This document shows positions 35,708 through 42,918 of a DNA stretch of 64,000 nucleotides, in pieces. The translations under genes and the position numbers were made by a program. The DNA is from Cohnella pontilimi (GTDB lineage Bacteria; Bacillota; Bacilli; Paenibacillales; Paenibacillaceae). Location: positions 62,001-126,000 of the forward strand of contig NZ_SUPK01000004.1 in the NCBI RefSeq assembly GCF_005049045.1. The letters are read 5' to 3'. Position 1 is the stretch's first letter. Every line of letters starts with the position of its first letter. The notes under the pieces are model-generated. The model ran no database searches. It was not told the DNA's origin and was given only the letters and a program-made list of their open reading frames with translations.

Positions 35708-36961
35708 ATGTTCGAAATCAAAGTACCGGCGATGGGCGAATCGATCACGGAAGGCACGATTTCCAAGTGGGCCGTCAAGGAAGGAGACGCGGTCCATCAG
35801 GGGGATGTGCTGCTGGAGCTCGAGACGGATAAAGTGAATCTGGAAATCAGCGCGGAGCAGGACGGCGTCGTCGAGCGAATTGTCCGGCAGGAAGGCGATA
35901 CGGTGCAGATCGGCGAGGTCGTCGGCGTCCTTGGAGCCGGAGGAGCGCAAGGCGCTGCGCCGAAGGCTCAGCCGGCGGCCGAAGCTGCTCCTGCGGCTCC
36001 GGTGGTGCCTAGCGCGCCGGCGGCGAGTGCGCCTGCTGCGCAGCCCGCGGGAGGCGACGCTGCGGAGCTGACGGCAACGCCGGCAGCGAGGAAGCTGGCC
36101 CGCGAGAAGGGCATCGACCTCAGCAGCGTGCCTGCGCGCGATCCGATGGGACGCGTCTCCGCGGCCGACGTGCAGAACGCCGGCAACCGGCCGGCTGCCC
36201 CTGCACCTGCTCCTGCCGCCAAGCCGCAAATGCAGCAGCCGGACGCCGTCGCCCCCGGCAAACCGCAGGAGCGCAAGCGCATGTCCCGTCGCCGCCTGAC
36301 GATTGCCAGACGGCTCGTCGAAGCGCAGCATAACGCGGCGATGCTGACCACATTTAACGAGGTCGATATGACGGCCATCCTGGATGTCCGCAAGCGACGC
36401 AAGCAATCGTTCCAGGAAAAGCATGAGGTTGGCCTCGGCTTCATGTCCTTCTTCACCAAAGCAGTAGTCGGCGCACTGAAGCAATTCCCACTGCTAAACG
36501 CCGAGATTGACGGTGAAGACATCATCGTCAAGCAATACTACGACATCGGCATCGCCGTTGCTGCCAAAGAAGGACTCGTCGTGCCCGTCGTCCGCGACGC
36601 CGACCGTCTCGGCTTCGCAGATATCGAGCGGAAGATCGGCGAGCTTGCGAAGAAAGCCCGCAGCAACACGCTCGATCTATCCGATCTGCAGGGCGGCACG
36701 TTCACGATCACGAACGGCGGCGTGTTCGGCTCGCTCCTCTCCACCCCGATTCTGAACGCGCCGCAAGTGGGCATTCTCGGCATGCACAAAATCCAGATGC
36801 GCCCGGTTGCCATCGATCAGGAGCGGATGGCCAACCGGCCGATGATGTACATCGCCCTGTCCTACGACCACCGCATCGTCGACGGCGCCGAAGCGGTACA
36901 ATTCCTGATGCGCATCAAAGAAATGCTCGAGGATCCGGAAACGCTGCTGTTGGAAGGTTAA
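35708..36961 (+). CDS. odhB: Dihydrolipoyllysine-residue succinyltransferase (E2)
   Basis: E2 core of the 2-oxoglutarate dehydrogenase complex, 417 aa. Lipoyl domain with the modified Lys in LETDKVNLE (about residue 43), an Ala/Pro-rich linker, the peripheral subunit-binding domain ([30 protein letters not shown]), a second linker, and the catalytic domain ([39 protein letters not shown], catalytic [12 protein letters not shown]). GGGGAGG precedes the ATG. No E3 gene follows, so Lpd must come from elsewhere. Confidence 0.97.
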   Translation: MFEIKVPAMGESITEGTISKWAVKEGDAVHQGDVLLELETDKVNLEISAEQDGVVERIVRQEGDTVQIGEVVGVLGAGGAQGAAPKAQPAAEAAPAAPVVPSAPAASAPAAQPAGGDAAELTATPAARKLAREKGIDLSSVPARDPMGRVSAADVQNAGNRPAAPAPAPAAKPQMQQPDAVAPGKPQERKRMSRRRLTIARRLVEAQHNAAMLTTFNEVDMTAILDVRKRRKQSFQEKHEVGLGFMSFFTKAVVGALKQFPLLNAEIDGEDIIVKQYYDIGIAVAAKEGLVVPVVRDADRLGFADIERKIGELAKKARSNTLDLSDLQGGTFTITNGGVFGSLLSTPILNAPQVGILGMHKIQMRPVAIDQERMANRPMMYIALSYDHRIVDGAEAVQFLMRIKEMLEDPETLLLEG

Positions 36962-36965
36962 ACGT

Positions 36966-37012
36966 AATAAGTTGGCCGGGCGGGGTTCTCCCCTGCCCGG
37001 CCAACTTATTGA
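36966..37012 (+). terminator. odhAB terminator hairpin, proximal copy
   Basis: TAAGTTGGCCGGGC...GCCCGGCCAACTTA with loop GGTTCTCCCC. A very stable stem, but without a T-run. It is nearly the same hairpin as the one at 37226-37258. Confidence 0.75.
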
Positions 37013-37029
37013 AAAGCGTAACCGAGAGT

Positions 37030-37220
37030 CTGTAACTCTATTTCGCCAAATTACAGCGGCAAATTCCCTCCGAGATTCTCCACAGTTTCATTTTGCCAAA
37101 TTGGAGAGCCGGTTTCTGGGGTCCAGTCGTCGGAAATCCTCTGTAGTTTGGCAAAATGAAGTTATAGCCGCTTTCATGCCCATGCGACCTCTTTAATTTG
37201 GCAAAATACAGTTGCAGAAG
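37030..37220. repeat. 50-bp-phased FFRR intergenic repeat element, copy B
   Basis: Forward motifs GCCAAATT at 37045 and 37095, reverse motifs AGTTTGGC at 37145 and AATTTGGC at 37195: four motifs exactly 50 bp apart. The first unit matches copy A (8862-9051) over TGTAACT..ATTTCGCCAAATTACAGCG. The DNA between motifs has diverged in sequence but not in length. Lies between two copies of the same terminator hairpin; the rest of this 370-bp gap holds no gene. Confidence 0.8.
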
Positions 37221-37225
37221 CGGCC

Positions 37226-37258
37226 GCCGGGCAGGTTCTCTCCTGCCCGGCTTTTTTA
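37226..37258 (+). terminator. Terminator hairpin, distal copy with T-run
   Basis: GCCGGGCAGG-TTCTCT-CCTGCCCGGC followed by TTTTTT. Arms and loop match the hairpin at 36966 with few changes, so one is a duplicate of the other. Confidence 0.85.
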
Positions 37259-37331
37259 TACTTTTTTTAGATTTCATTAAGACTCCATATAGAGATGGAG
37301 GTTACGATGAAGGACAGGAGGAGAATCGTCC

Positions 37332-38726
37332 ATGTCCATCAAATCAAGATTATTGCTTTCCTATATCGCCATGACCTTCATCCCGGTCATCTTGTTCGCG
37401 ATGATTGCCGCAGCGCTGGCTTCCGTATTTTTGAAAGATACGCCCGGCGGGCGCAACGGTCCCCCGTTCTTCCAGCAAATGTCCAGCGAGCAGCAAGAGC
37501 TTTTCACCGGAATGAAGTTCATCGCGCAAACCGAGCCGGACCGGTTATCCGACCCCGTGTTCCTTGACAAAATGGGCGAGCGCATGAACCGGCTGAAAAC
37601 CCGCATGGTTGTCGAAAAAAACGGAAACGTCATCCACACAATGTCCAACGCGCCTTCACCTTCTACAGAACATTCCACCGCGAAATACGATTTCACATTC
37701 GGCGACGGCAGCCGAGGCACTTTGCTCATGATGACGGCGGGAAATCCTTGGTCCGGCGGTGAGCATACCTTCTTCCCGCTTCTTCTGCTGTCCTTGCTTA
37801 CCGTGATCGCGCTGACCAATGGGGTGTTAACCTATTTGGTTTCCCGCAGTATCATCAAACCGCTGTATGCTCTGAAATACGCCGCAGAACAAATTAAAGA
37901 CGGCGACCTCAGCCACGAAGTCGCGCTCAAACGTAAGGACGAGATCGGGGAGCTCGGCGGGGCCTTCGAACAGATGCGGGTCCGTTTGAACGAATCGATC
38001 AGACTGCAGCTGCAATACGAGGAGAACCGCAAAGAGCTGATCTCCAACATCTCCCACGACCTGAAAACCCCGATCAGCGGGATCAAAGCTTGTCTGGAGG
38101 GTATTCAGGAAGGCATTGCGGAGTCCGGTCCGATGCGCGAGAAATACATGGAGATGATCGAAAAAAAAACGGACGAAATGAACCGCCTCATCGATGAACT
38201 CTTGTTATTTTCCAAATTGGACTTGAACCGGCTTCCATTCGATCTTGAGCGTGTCGACCTGGCCGCTTACTTGCGCGACTGCCTGGAGGAATTGCAGCTT
38301 GATCCGCTGTTGGCTGGAGTTACGGTGAACTTCTCCCGATCCGGTGAATCCCTTTATGTCGTCGCCGACCGAGAGAAGCTGCGCAGGGTCATCATGAACA
38401 TTATCGACAACAGTTTAAAATATATGGACAAACCGCATCCGGAAATCCGGGTGGAGCTTAGAGACGATCAAAATGAAGCAACGGTGGGCATTCGGGACAA
38501 CGGATCGGGCATCGAAGCCGCGGTGCTCCCGCTCATTTTCGACCGCTTCTACCGCGCGGATCCTTCGAGAAACGCGAAGACCGGCGGCAGCGGCCTTGGT
38601 CTTGCGATCGTCAAACAATTGGTGGAGGGCCAAGGCGGCAAAGTGTGGGCGGAGAGCGTTCCCGGAGAAGGCACCGGCATTTATTTTACATTGCCCAGAA
38701 GCAAAAATGGCGGTGAGCAAACTTGA
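37332..38726 (+). CDS. Sensor histidine kinase (464 aa)
   Basis: Membrane kinase: first helix (about 8-30), extracytoplasmic loop (about 31-140), second helix (about 143-165), HAMP (SRSIIKPLYALKYAAEQIKDGDL), HisKA with phospho-His in ISNISHDLKTPISGI, and HATPase with IIDNSLKYM, RDNGSGIE and TGGSGLGLAIVKQL. AGGAGG precedes the ATG. Its stop overlaps the regulator start. Close in sequence to the kinase at 48779, so the two pairs are paralogous. Confidence 0.92.
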   Translation: MSIKSRLLLSYIAMTFIPVILFAMIAAALASVFLKDTPGGRNGPPFFQQMSSEQQELFTGMKFIAQTEPDRLSDPVFLDKMGERMNRLKTRMVVEKNGNVIHTMSNAPSPSTEHSTAKYDFTFGDGSRGTLLMMTAGNPWSGGEHTFFPLLLLSLLTVIALTNGVLTYLVSRSIIKPLYALKYAAEQIKDGDLSHEVALKRKDEIGELGGAFEQMRVRLNESIRLQLQYEENRKELISNISHDLKTPISGIKACLEGIQEGIAESGPMREKYMEMIEKKTDEMNRLIDELLLFSKLDLNRLPFDLERVDLAAYLRDCLEELQLDPLLAGVTVNFSRSGESLYVVADREKLRRVIMNIIDNSLKYMDKPHPEIRVELRDDQNEATVGIRDNGSGIEAAVLPLIFDRFYRADPSRNAKTGGSGLGLAIVKQLVEGQGGKVWAESVPGEGTGIYFTLPRSKNGGEQT

Positions 38727-39415
38727 AACGAATTTTGATTATCGAGGACGATCCTGTCATCTTGGAAGTTCAGAAGGACTTTTTGGAGGCCGGAGGTTTT
38801 GAAGTGGATATCGCGAAAAGCGGCGATGCGGGTCTGCACAAGGCGCTGGAGCATCATTACGATCTGATCATCCTCGATCTCATGCTGCCCACAACGGACG
38901 GATTTGAGATTTGCAGACAGGTCCGCCGGGTGAAAAACATCCCGATTCTGATGGTGTCCGCCCGCAAGGAAGACATCGACAAAATACGAGGACTAGGACT
39001 CGGCGCCGACGACTATATCACCAAACCGTTCAGCGTGGGAGAACTGGTCGCGAGGGTCAAAGCGCACCTTGCCCGTTACGACCGGTTGATCACCGATAAC
39101 CGGCTTAAGCACAACGACGAAATCCGAATTCGCGGGATTGTCATCGATAAAAATTCCCGGAAGGTGTTTGTTCACGGTAAAGAAATACCCTGCACGTCCA
39201 AAGAGTATGACCTTCTTCTGTTTTTGGCCTCCCATCCTGACCGGGTTTTCAGCAAGAACGAATTGTACGAGAAAATTTGGGGGCTCGACGCGATCAGCGA
39301 CAATGCCTCGGTAACCGTGTATATCAGCAAGCTTCGGGAGAAAATTGAGGCGGACCCGTCCAAACCTCAATATATCGAAACTATATGGGGCGTAGGATAC
39401 CGGTTCAATTTGTAG
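38723..39415 (+). CDS. OmpR/PhoB family response regulator
   Basis: Regulator of 230 aa. Receiver domain: acidic pair in IIEDDPVI, phospho-Asp in LIILDLMLP, Lys in DDYITKPFS. Winged-helix DNA-binding domain: KEYDLLLFLASHPDRVFSKNELYEKIWG and VTVYISKLREKIE..YIETIWGVGYRF. Start TTG at 38723, overlapping the kinase gene's stop by 4 bp, which indicates translational coupling. Partner of the kinase at 37332. Confidence 0.93.
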   Translation: MKRILIIEDDPVILEVQKDFLEAGGFEVDIAKSGDAGLHKALEHHYDLIILDLMLPTTDGFEICRQVRRVKNIPILMVSARKEDIDKIRGLGLGADDYITKPFSVGELVARVKAHLARYDRLITDNRLKHNDEIRIRGIVIDKNSRKVFVHGKEIPCTSKEYDLLLFLASHPDRVFSKNELYEKIWGLDAISDNASVTVYISKLREKIEADPSKPQYIETIWGVGYRFNL

Positions 39416-39445
39416 GTATAGTGCCGGATGGGGGAGGTGAAATTT

Positions 39446-39898
39446 GTGGAGAAAATCAGCGTTGCCCCACGCAAGTGGCTGCTCACGCTTCATCTACTCT
39501 TTTCCGCCATTATGTTGGGTAACGCCGTCGCATTTTTGATTTTAAGCCTGACCGCGGCTGCGGTTCACGATGCCGAAGCGCTTAAGGCCACCTATGCAAG
39601 CATGCATGTGCTGGCCAGAACGTCTGTCCGGGCTTCGACCATCGGCGCCGTGGTCACCGGAGTATTGCTTTCCGTACTCACCCGGTGGGGGCTGTTCCGA
39701 TTTTACTGGATTATCGCCAAAGAAGCGTTAGCGATCGTTGCGATCGGCTTAGGGCCGTTCGGCATGTATTTCTGGACGCTCAAAGCGGGAAGTTCTTGGC
39801 AGCTGTGGAGCGGAATTGTCGTGCAAATTTTAACGCTCGCTTCTCTCTTCGTGATTTCGGTTTTCAAACCTTGGGGACAGAGGCAGCGGAAAAATTAA
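39446..39898 (+). CDS. DUF2269-like integral membrane protein
   Basis: Protein of about 150 aa with four predicted helices (LLTLHLLFSAIMLGNAVAFLIL, STIGAVVTGVLLSVL, YWIIAKEALAIVAIGLGPFGMYF, GIVVQILTLASLFVISVF). The layout resembles DUF2269-type membrane proteins. The GTG at 39446 follows GGGGGAGGTG; an ATG at 39428 lies upstream of that site. It follows the two-component genes by 30 bp and is probably in the same operon. Confidence 0.7.
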   Translation: MEKISVAPRKWLLTLHLLFSAIMLGNAVAFLILSLTAAAVHDAEALKATYASMHVLARTSVRASTIGAVVTGVLLSVLTRWGLFRFYWIIAKEALAIVAIGLGPFGMYFWTLKAGSSWQLWSGIVVQILTLASLFVISVFKPWGQRQRKN

Positions 39899-39932
39899 AT
39901 TTCATTTTGGGCAATGGAGAGGAGAAAACAAC

Positions 39933-40349
39933 ATGGAAAAAAACATCGGCCGTATCCGGTTCGTCCGCTTTCTGTACGGACTGCTGGCCACAGGTTACTT
40001 GGTTTGCGTCATATTGCAAGTTTTCTTCGCGGGTCTGGGGATTCTCGCGGATCCGAACGGTATGCAGCTGCATCGCGTGTTTGCCAATTACTTTGAGTTC
40101 GCATCGGTCATCATGTTTGTACTGACATTCTTTGGGCGCATCCGCGGAAGCCTTCGGTGGCTGCCTCTCGTCATGTTCGGCATTACGGCGTTGCAGCATA
40201 TCACCATCCAACAGTTTTCCGGAGATCTCCGGGCTATTCACGTCGTGGATGCTCTGGCCTTGTTTGCGATCTCGATGCATTTGGCCAAGCGATCGTGGTC
40301 ATGGCTGCTTCTTCGGGAGAAGGACATCCCTTCTACTTTCACTTTATAG
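39933..40349 (+). CDS. DUF6220-like membrane protein
   Basis: Protein of 138 aa with four predicted helices: GLLATGYLVCVILQVFFAGLGIL, FEFASVIMFVLTFFG, WLPLVMFGITALQHITIQ and a last helix around HVVDALALFAISMHLA. The pattern (FFAGLGIL, HRVFANYFE, LQH) fits DUF6220, a family of unknown role related to haem-containing membrane proteins. GGAGAGG upstream. Third or fourth gene of the two-component operon. Confidence 0.7.
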   Translation: MEKNIGRIRFVRFLYGLLATGYLVCVILQVFFAGLGILADPNGMQLHRVFANYFEFASVIMFVLTFFGRIRGSLRWLPLVMFGITALQHITIQQFSGDLRAIHVVDALALFAISMHLAKRSWSWLLLREKDIPSTFTL

Positions 40350-40390
40350 GAGGCGCTAAGCCTTTAGCATCATTTTTCGATTTTAGAATG

Positions 40391-40417
40391 CGAACATGTG
40401 TTCGTGCATGTTATAAT
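40391..40417 (+). promoter_or_regulatory. Toxin 1 promoter with a perfect LexA box
   Basis: CGAACATGTGTTCG at 40391-40404 matches the Bacillus LexA (DinR) consensus CGAAC-N4-GTTCG exactly. An extended -10 (TGTTATAAT, core 40412-40417) follows at once. LexA binding would cover the -35 to -10 region and repress the toxin until DNA damage. Confidence 0.85.
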
Positions 40418-40482
40418 TTGGTCAGGTACACAAGATGGCTGGCAAGGGCGGTCGGCTAGTCTCCCGGAGGGGAGGTGATGCC

Positions 40483-40596
40483 GTGCAGGTTAAGGATGCT
40501 TTGACGCTGATGATCAGCTCCGTAAGCGCAGTGATTACGCTGCTGTCGTTCATCGTAACGATCGTCTTGGCACTTATCCAAAATAAAAAGAAATAG
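40483..40596 (+). CDS. Type I toxin, small holin-like peptide (37 aa), copy 1
   Basis: Translation from GTG gives (M)QVKDALTLMISSVSAVITL... ending IQNKKK: a short charged head, one transmembrane helix and a Lys tail. It matches the Hol_Tox/TxpA-like family of type I toxins (...LTLMIS.G.LVIALLT......NKKK). It would insert in the membrane. GGAGG lies 7 nt before the GTG, inside a CTCCC/GGGAG hairpin that would hide it. Followed by a convergently transcribed antisense RNA. Confidence 0.85.
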   Translation: MQVKDALTLMISSVSAVITLLSFIVTIVLALIQNKKK

Positions 40597-40735
40597 ACCG
40601 CCCCCACCCAAGGTTCGGTCTATCCCATGGACCCTATCTTGCCGACCGCCTTTGAAGCGGTCTTTGTACCTATGGAGCCGGTTGCCGCCGGCTCCTCTTT
40701 GTTATTATTATAATGCTGCGTGAAGATCTGTGCAA
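40580..40735 (-). ncRNA. Antisense antitoxin RNA 1 and its promoter
   Basis: On the minus strand TTGCAC (40730-40735), a 17-bp spacer and TATAAT (40707-40712) form a near-consensus sigma-A promoter, giving a start near 40700. The transcript would run about 120 nt to the ATAGACCG/CGGTCTAT hairpin (40593-40623), which is followed leftward by T-rich DNA. It overlaps the 3' part of the toxin mRNA, as in TxpA/RatA and BsrG/SR4. Confidence 0.8.
40674..40702 (+). terminator. Terminator of toxin mRNA 1
   Basis: GGAGCCGG-TTGCCG-CCGGCTCC followed by a T-rich tract, about 80 bp beyond the toxin stop. Confidence 0.8.
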
Positions 40736-40793
40736 CCGCGCGCTTTAAGTAAACTGCCGGGTTTGTAAGAAATGATAGGTATATCGAAAGATA

Positions 40794-40820
40794 CAAACAC
40801 ACGTTCTCGGAATGTATAAT
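40794..40820 (+). promoter_or_regulatory. Toxin 2 promoter with a decayed LexA-like box
   Basis: TATAAT at 40815-40820. CAAACACACGTTCT at 40794-40807 matches the LexA consensus at 8 of 10 fixed positions and has the same 21-bp offset from its -10 as the perfect box of copy 1. Confidence 0.55.
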
Positions 40821-40886
40821 GAATATAGGCACATAGAAAGGCTCGCAAGGGCGGTCGGCTAATCTCCCGGAAGGGAGGTGATGCCT

Positions 40887-41000
40887 GTGGAGGTTAAGGA
40901 TGCTTTGACGTTAATGATTAGCTTCGGCACACTGGTAATTGCGTTGCTGACGCTTGTCATATCCATCGTCACGGCACTTATCCAAAACAAAAAGAAATAG
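40887..41000 (+). CDS. Type I toxin, small holin-like peptide (37 aa), copy 2
   Basis: GTG start; the product reads (M)EVKDALTLMISFGTLVIAL... ending IQNKKK, the same family as copy 1 and closer to the family consensus (it keeps the SFGTLVIALL core). GGAGG is 7 nt upstream and is paired in a CTCCC-GGAA-GGGAG hairpin, as in copy 1. Head and tail sequences are nearly identical between copies, while the membrane segment has diverged. Confidence 0.87.
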   Translation: MEVKDALTLMISFGTLVIALLTLVISIVTALIQNKKK

Positions 41001-41139
41001 ACCGCCCCCAACAAGGTACCGGTCTATTTCTTGACCAAACCCAAGCCGACCGCCTTCGCAGCGGCTATGTGCCTGAGGAGCCGGTTGCCGCCGGCTCCTT
41101 CTTTATTTTTATTATAATACTGCGTAAAAATGTGTGCAA
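40985..41139 (-). ncRNA. Antisense antitoxin RNA 2 and its promoter
   Basis: TTGCAC (41134-41139), 17-bp spacer and TATAAT (41111-41116) on the minus strand give a start near 41104. The RNA would end at the strong hairpin AGAAATAGACCG/CGGTCTATTTCTT (40993-41032), followed leftward by TTTTTG. Length about 120 nt, overlapping the toxin mRNA 3' region. Confidence 0.82.
41077..41110 (+). terminator. Terminator of toxin mRNA 2
   Basis: GGAGCCGG-TTGCCG-CCGGCTCC followed by TTCTTTATTTTT, the same hairpin as in copy 1. Confidence 0.85.
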
Positions 41140-41154
41140 CCGCGATATGAGTGT

Positions 41155-42918
41155 TCACCCCGCCCCCGCCTCCATTTTGCCCAGCGAGTGCAAATAGAAC
41201 TGCTCATAGTACCCGTGCAGTTCCAGCAACTGCCGGTGGCTTCCTTCTTCCACGATCCTGCCGCCGCGCATCACAATGATGCGATCCGCTTCTAATATCG
41301 TAGACAGTCGGTGCGCAATGACCAGCGTCGTTCTCTGCTCGGACACGACATTCAGCGCTTTCTGAATCAACTGCTCGGTATACGAGTCCAAGTTGGCTGT
41401 CGCTTCATCGAGAATCAATACCTTCGGCTGGAACACGATGATTCTGGCAAACGAAATCAGCTGCCGCTCTCCGGCCGACAGCCCGCTTCCTCTCTCCGAC
41501 AGCAGGGTGTCGTACCCATGCTTCATGCGCCGGACGATTTCGTCCGCACCAACCAGCCGGCTGGCCCGAATGACTTCTTCTCGGGAAATCGATTCATCGA
41601 ACATCCGAATATTATCGACGATGCTGCCCGAATACAGAAACGGCTCCTGCTGGACAAGCCCGACAATCCGGTGAAGCTGACGCTGCGGAATCTCGCGAAT
41701 ATCCACGCCATCAATCGTGATGCTCCCCTCGTTCACATCGTAGAACCGGCACAGCAGGCTAATTAGCGAGCTCTTCCCCGCCCCGGTCGTACCGACGATC
41801 CCGATCATCTCTCCCGGCCGAATGTGCAGGTCGAGATCGTGAATGACCGGGCTTCCTTCCCGATAGCCGAACCGGATATGGTCGAAATCGATCCGGCCTT
41901 TCACCTGCTTCAAATCCAGGTCACGCACGACGGCGGCGTCCTTCACTTCCGGCGGAACGGAGAAAATATTCCAGATCCGGCTGACGGAAACCGAGGTCGA
42001 CTGCAGCGTGTTCCATTGCTGGGTAATCGTGCTGATCGGCTGAAAAAACTGACGAATATACGTTATAAAAGCGTAAAGTACCCCGAACTCGATCGATTGG
42101 TGGAACACCGCTTCCCCGCCCAGCCACACCACGAAAGCGACGGATAAACTGCCCAGCATGTCGAAGGTACGGTTAAACACGACGTTGGTCCGGATTTCTT
42201 GCAGATTGGCGCGAAAATACGTCTGGTTGCGATCCGTGAACTGGTTTTGCTGCTCTTTCTCCTGGTGAAACGCCTGGATCAGGTTCATGCCCGCCAAATT
42301 TTCTGCCACGAAGGCGATCAAACGGGAATACGCGGTCCTTGAGGCTTGATAAGTCTTCCGCATATAGGTTCGAAACGCAATCGCGATCAAAGCAATCACC
42401 GGCAGCAAAATCAAACAATACAGCGCCAGCGTGACGTCCAGTTGGAACATCATGACAATGATGAAAATCAAGGTCATCCCGTCGCGTACCACGCTTAACA
42501 GCACTTGCGTAAAAAATTGATTCAGCGTTTCCGTGTCGCTGGATACGTGAGTAATCAGGCTGCCGCTCGGCATCCGGTCGAAAAACGACATCGACAGCTT
42601 CGTAATATGCTCGAACAAATCTTTGCGAATACGGGCAACGATGCTTTGTCCCGCTTTTTGCAGCAAATTATTTTGCAGATAGGTAAACAGGAAGCTGGAT
42701 ATGGACAAACCGAAATATATCGAGCAAATGATCAGCAGCTGGCGGTAATCGTTCGTGCCGATCAACAAATTGTTATCAATCGCGATCTTGACCAAATAAG
42801 GCTGCAGCAGATCCGCGGCAATGGCCAGCAAGGTGCAGCAGATAAACAGAAGAAAGGTGACCCTGTACGGTCTCATATAGGAAAATAAAAAGCCGAACGT
42901 CGACTTAGAGGGCTGCAT
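41155..42918 (-). CDS. ABC exporter half-transporter, canonical Walker B subunit
   Basis: Protein of 587 aa with an N-terminal six-helix ABC exporter domain (about 10-320) and a C-terminal ATPase. Walker A is VGTTGAGKSS, the signature is LSAGERQ (not LSGGQ), Walker B is LILDEATANLD with the catalytic Glu, and the H-loop is IAHR. It overlaps the upstream exporter gene by 14 bp. The split of canonical and altered motifs between the two proteins fits a BmrCD/YheHI-like heterodimer for multidrug or lipid export. ATG at 42918 with GAGGAGGGG upstream. Confidence 0.92.
   Translation of the reverse strand: MQPSKSTFGFLFSYMRPYRVTFLLFICCTLLAIAADLLQPYLVKIAIDNNLLIGTNDYRQLLIICSIYFGLSISSFLFTYLQNNLLQKAGQSIVARIRKDLFEHITKLSMSFFDRMPSGSLITHVSSDTETLNQFFTQVLLSVVRDGMTLIFIIVMMFQLDVTLALYCLILLPVIALIAIAFRTYMRKTYQASRTAYSRLIAFVAENLAGMNLIQAFHQEKEQQNQFTDRNQTYFRANLQEIRTNVVFNRTFDMLGSLSVAFVVWLGGEAVFHQSIEFGVLYAFITYIRQFFQPISTITQQWNTLQSTSVSVSRIWNIFSVPPEVKDAAVVRDLDLKQVKGRIDFDHIRFGYREGSPVIHDLDLHIRPGEMIGIVGTTGAGKSSLISLLCRFYDVNEGSITIDGVDIREIPQRQLHRIVGLVQQEPFLYSGSIVDNIRMFDESISREEVIRASRLVGADEIVRRMKHGYDTLLSERGSGLSAGERQLISFARIIVFQPKVLILDEATANLDSYTEQLIQKALNVVSEQRTTLVIAHRLSTILEADRIIVMRGGRIVEEGSHRQLLELHGYYEQFYLHSLGKMEAGAG

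Noticed and set aside
36962-37331. An lpd (E3) gene expected after odhB
   Set aside because: The region holds only two terminator hairpins and a repeat element, then a histidine kinase gene. E3 is not encoded here.
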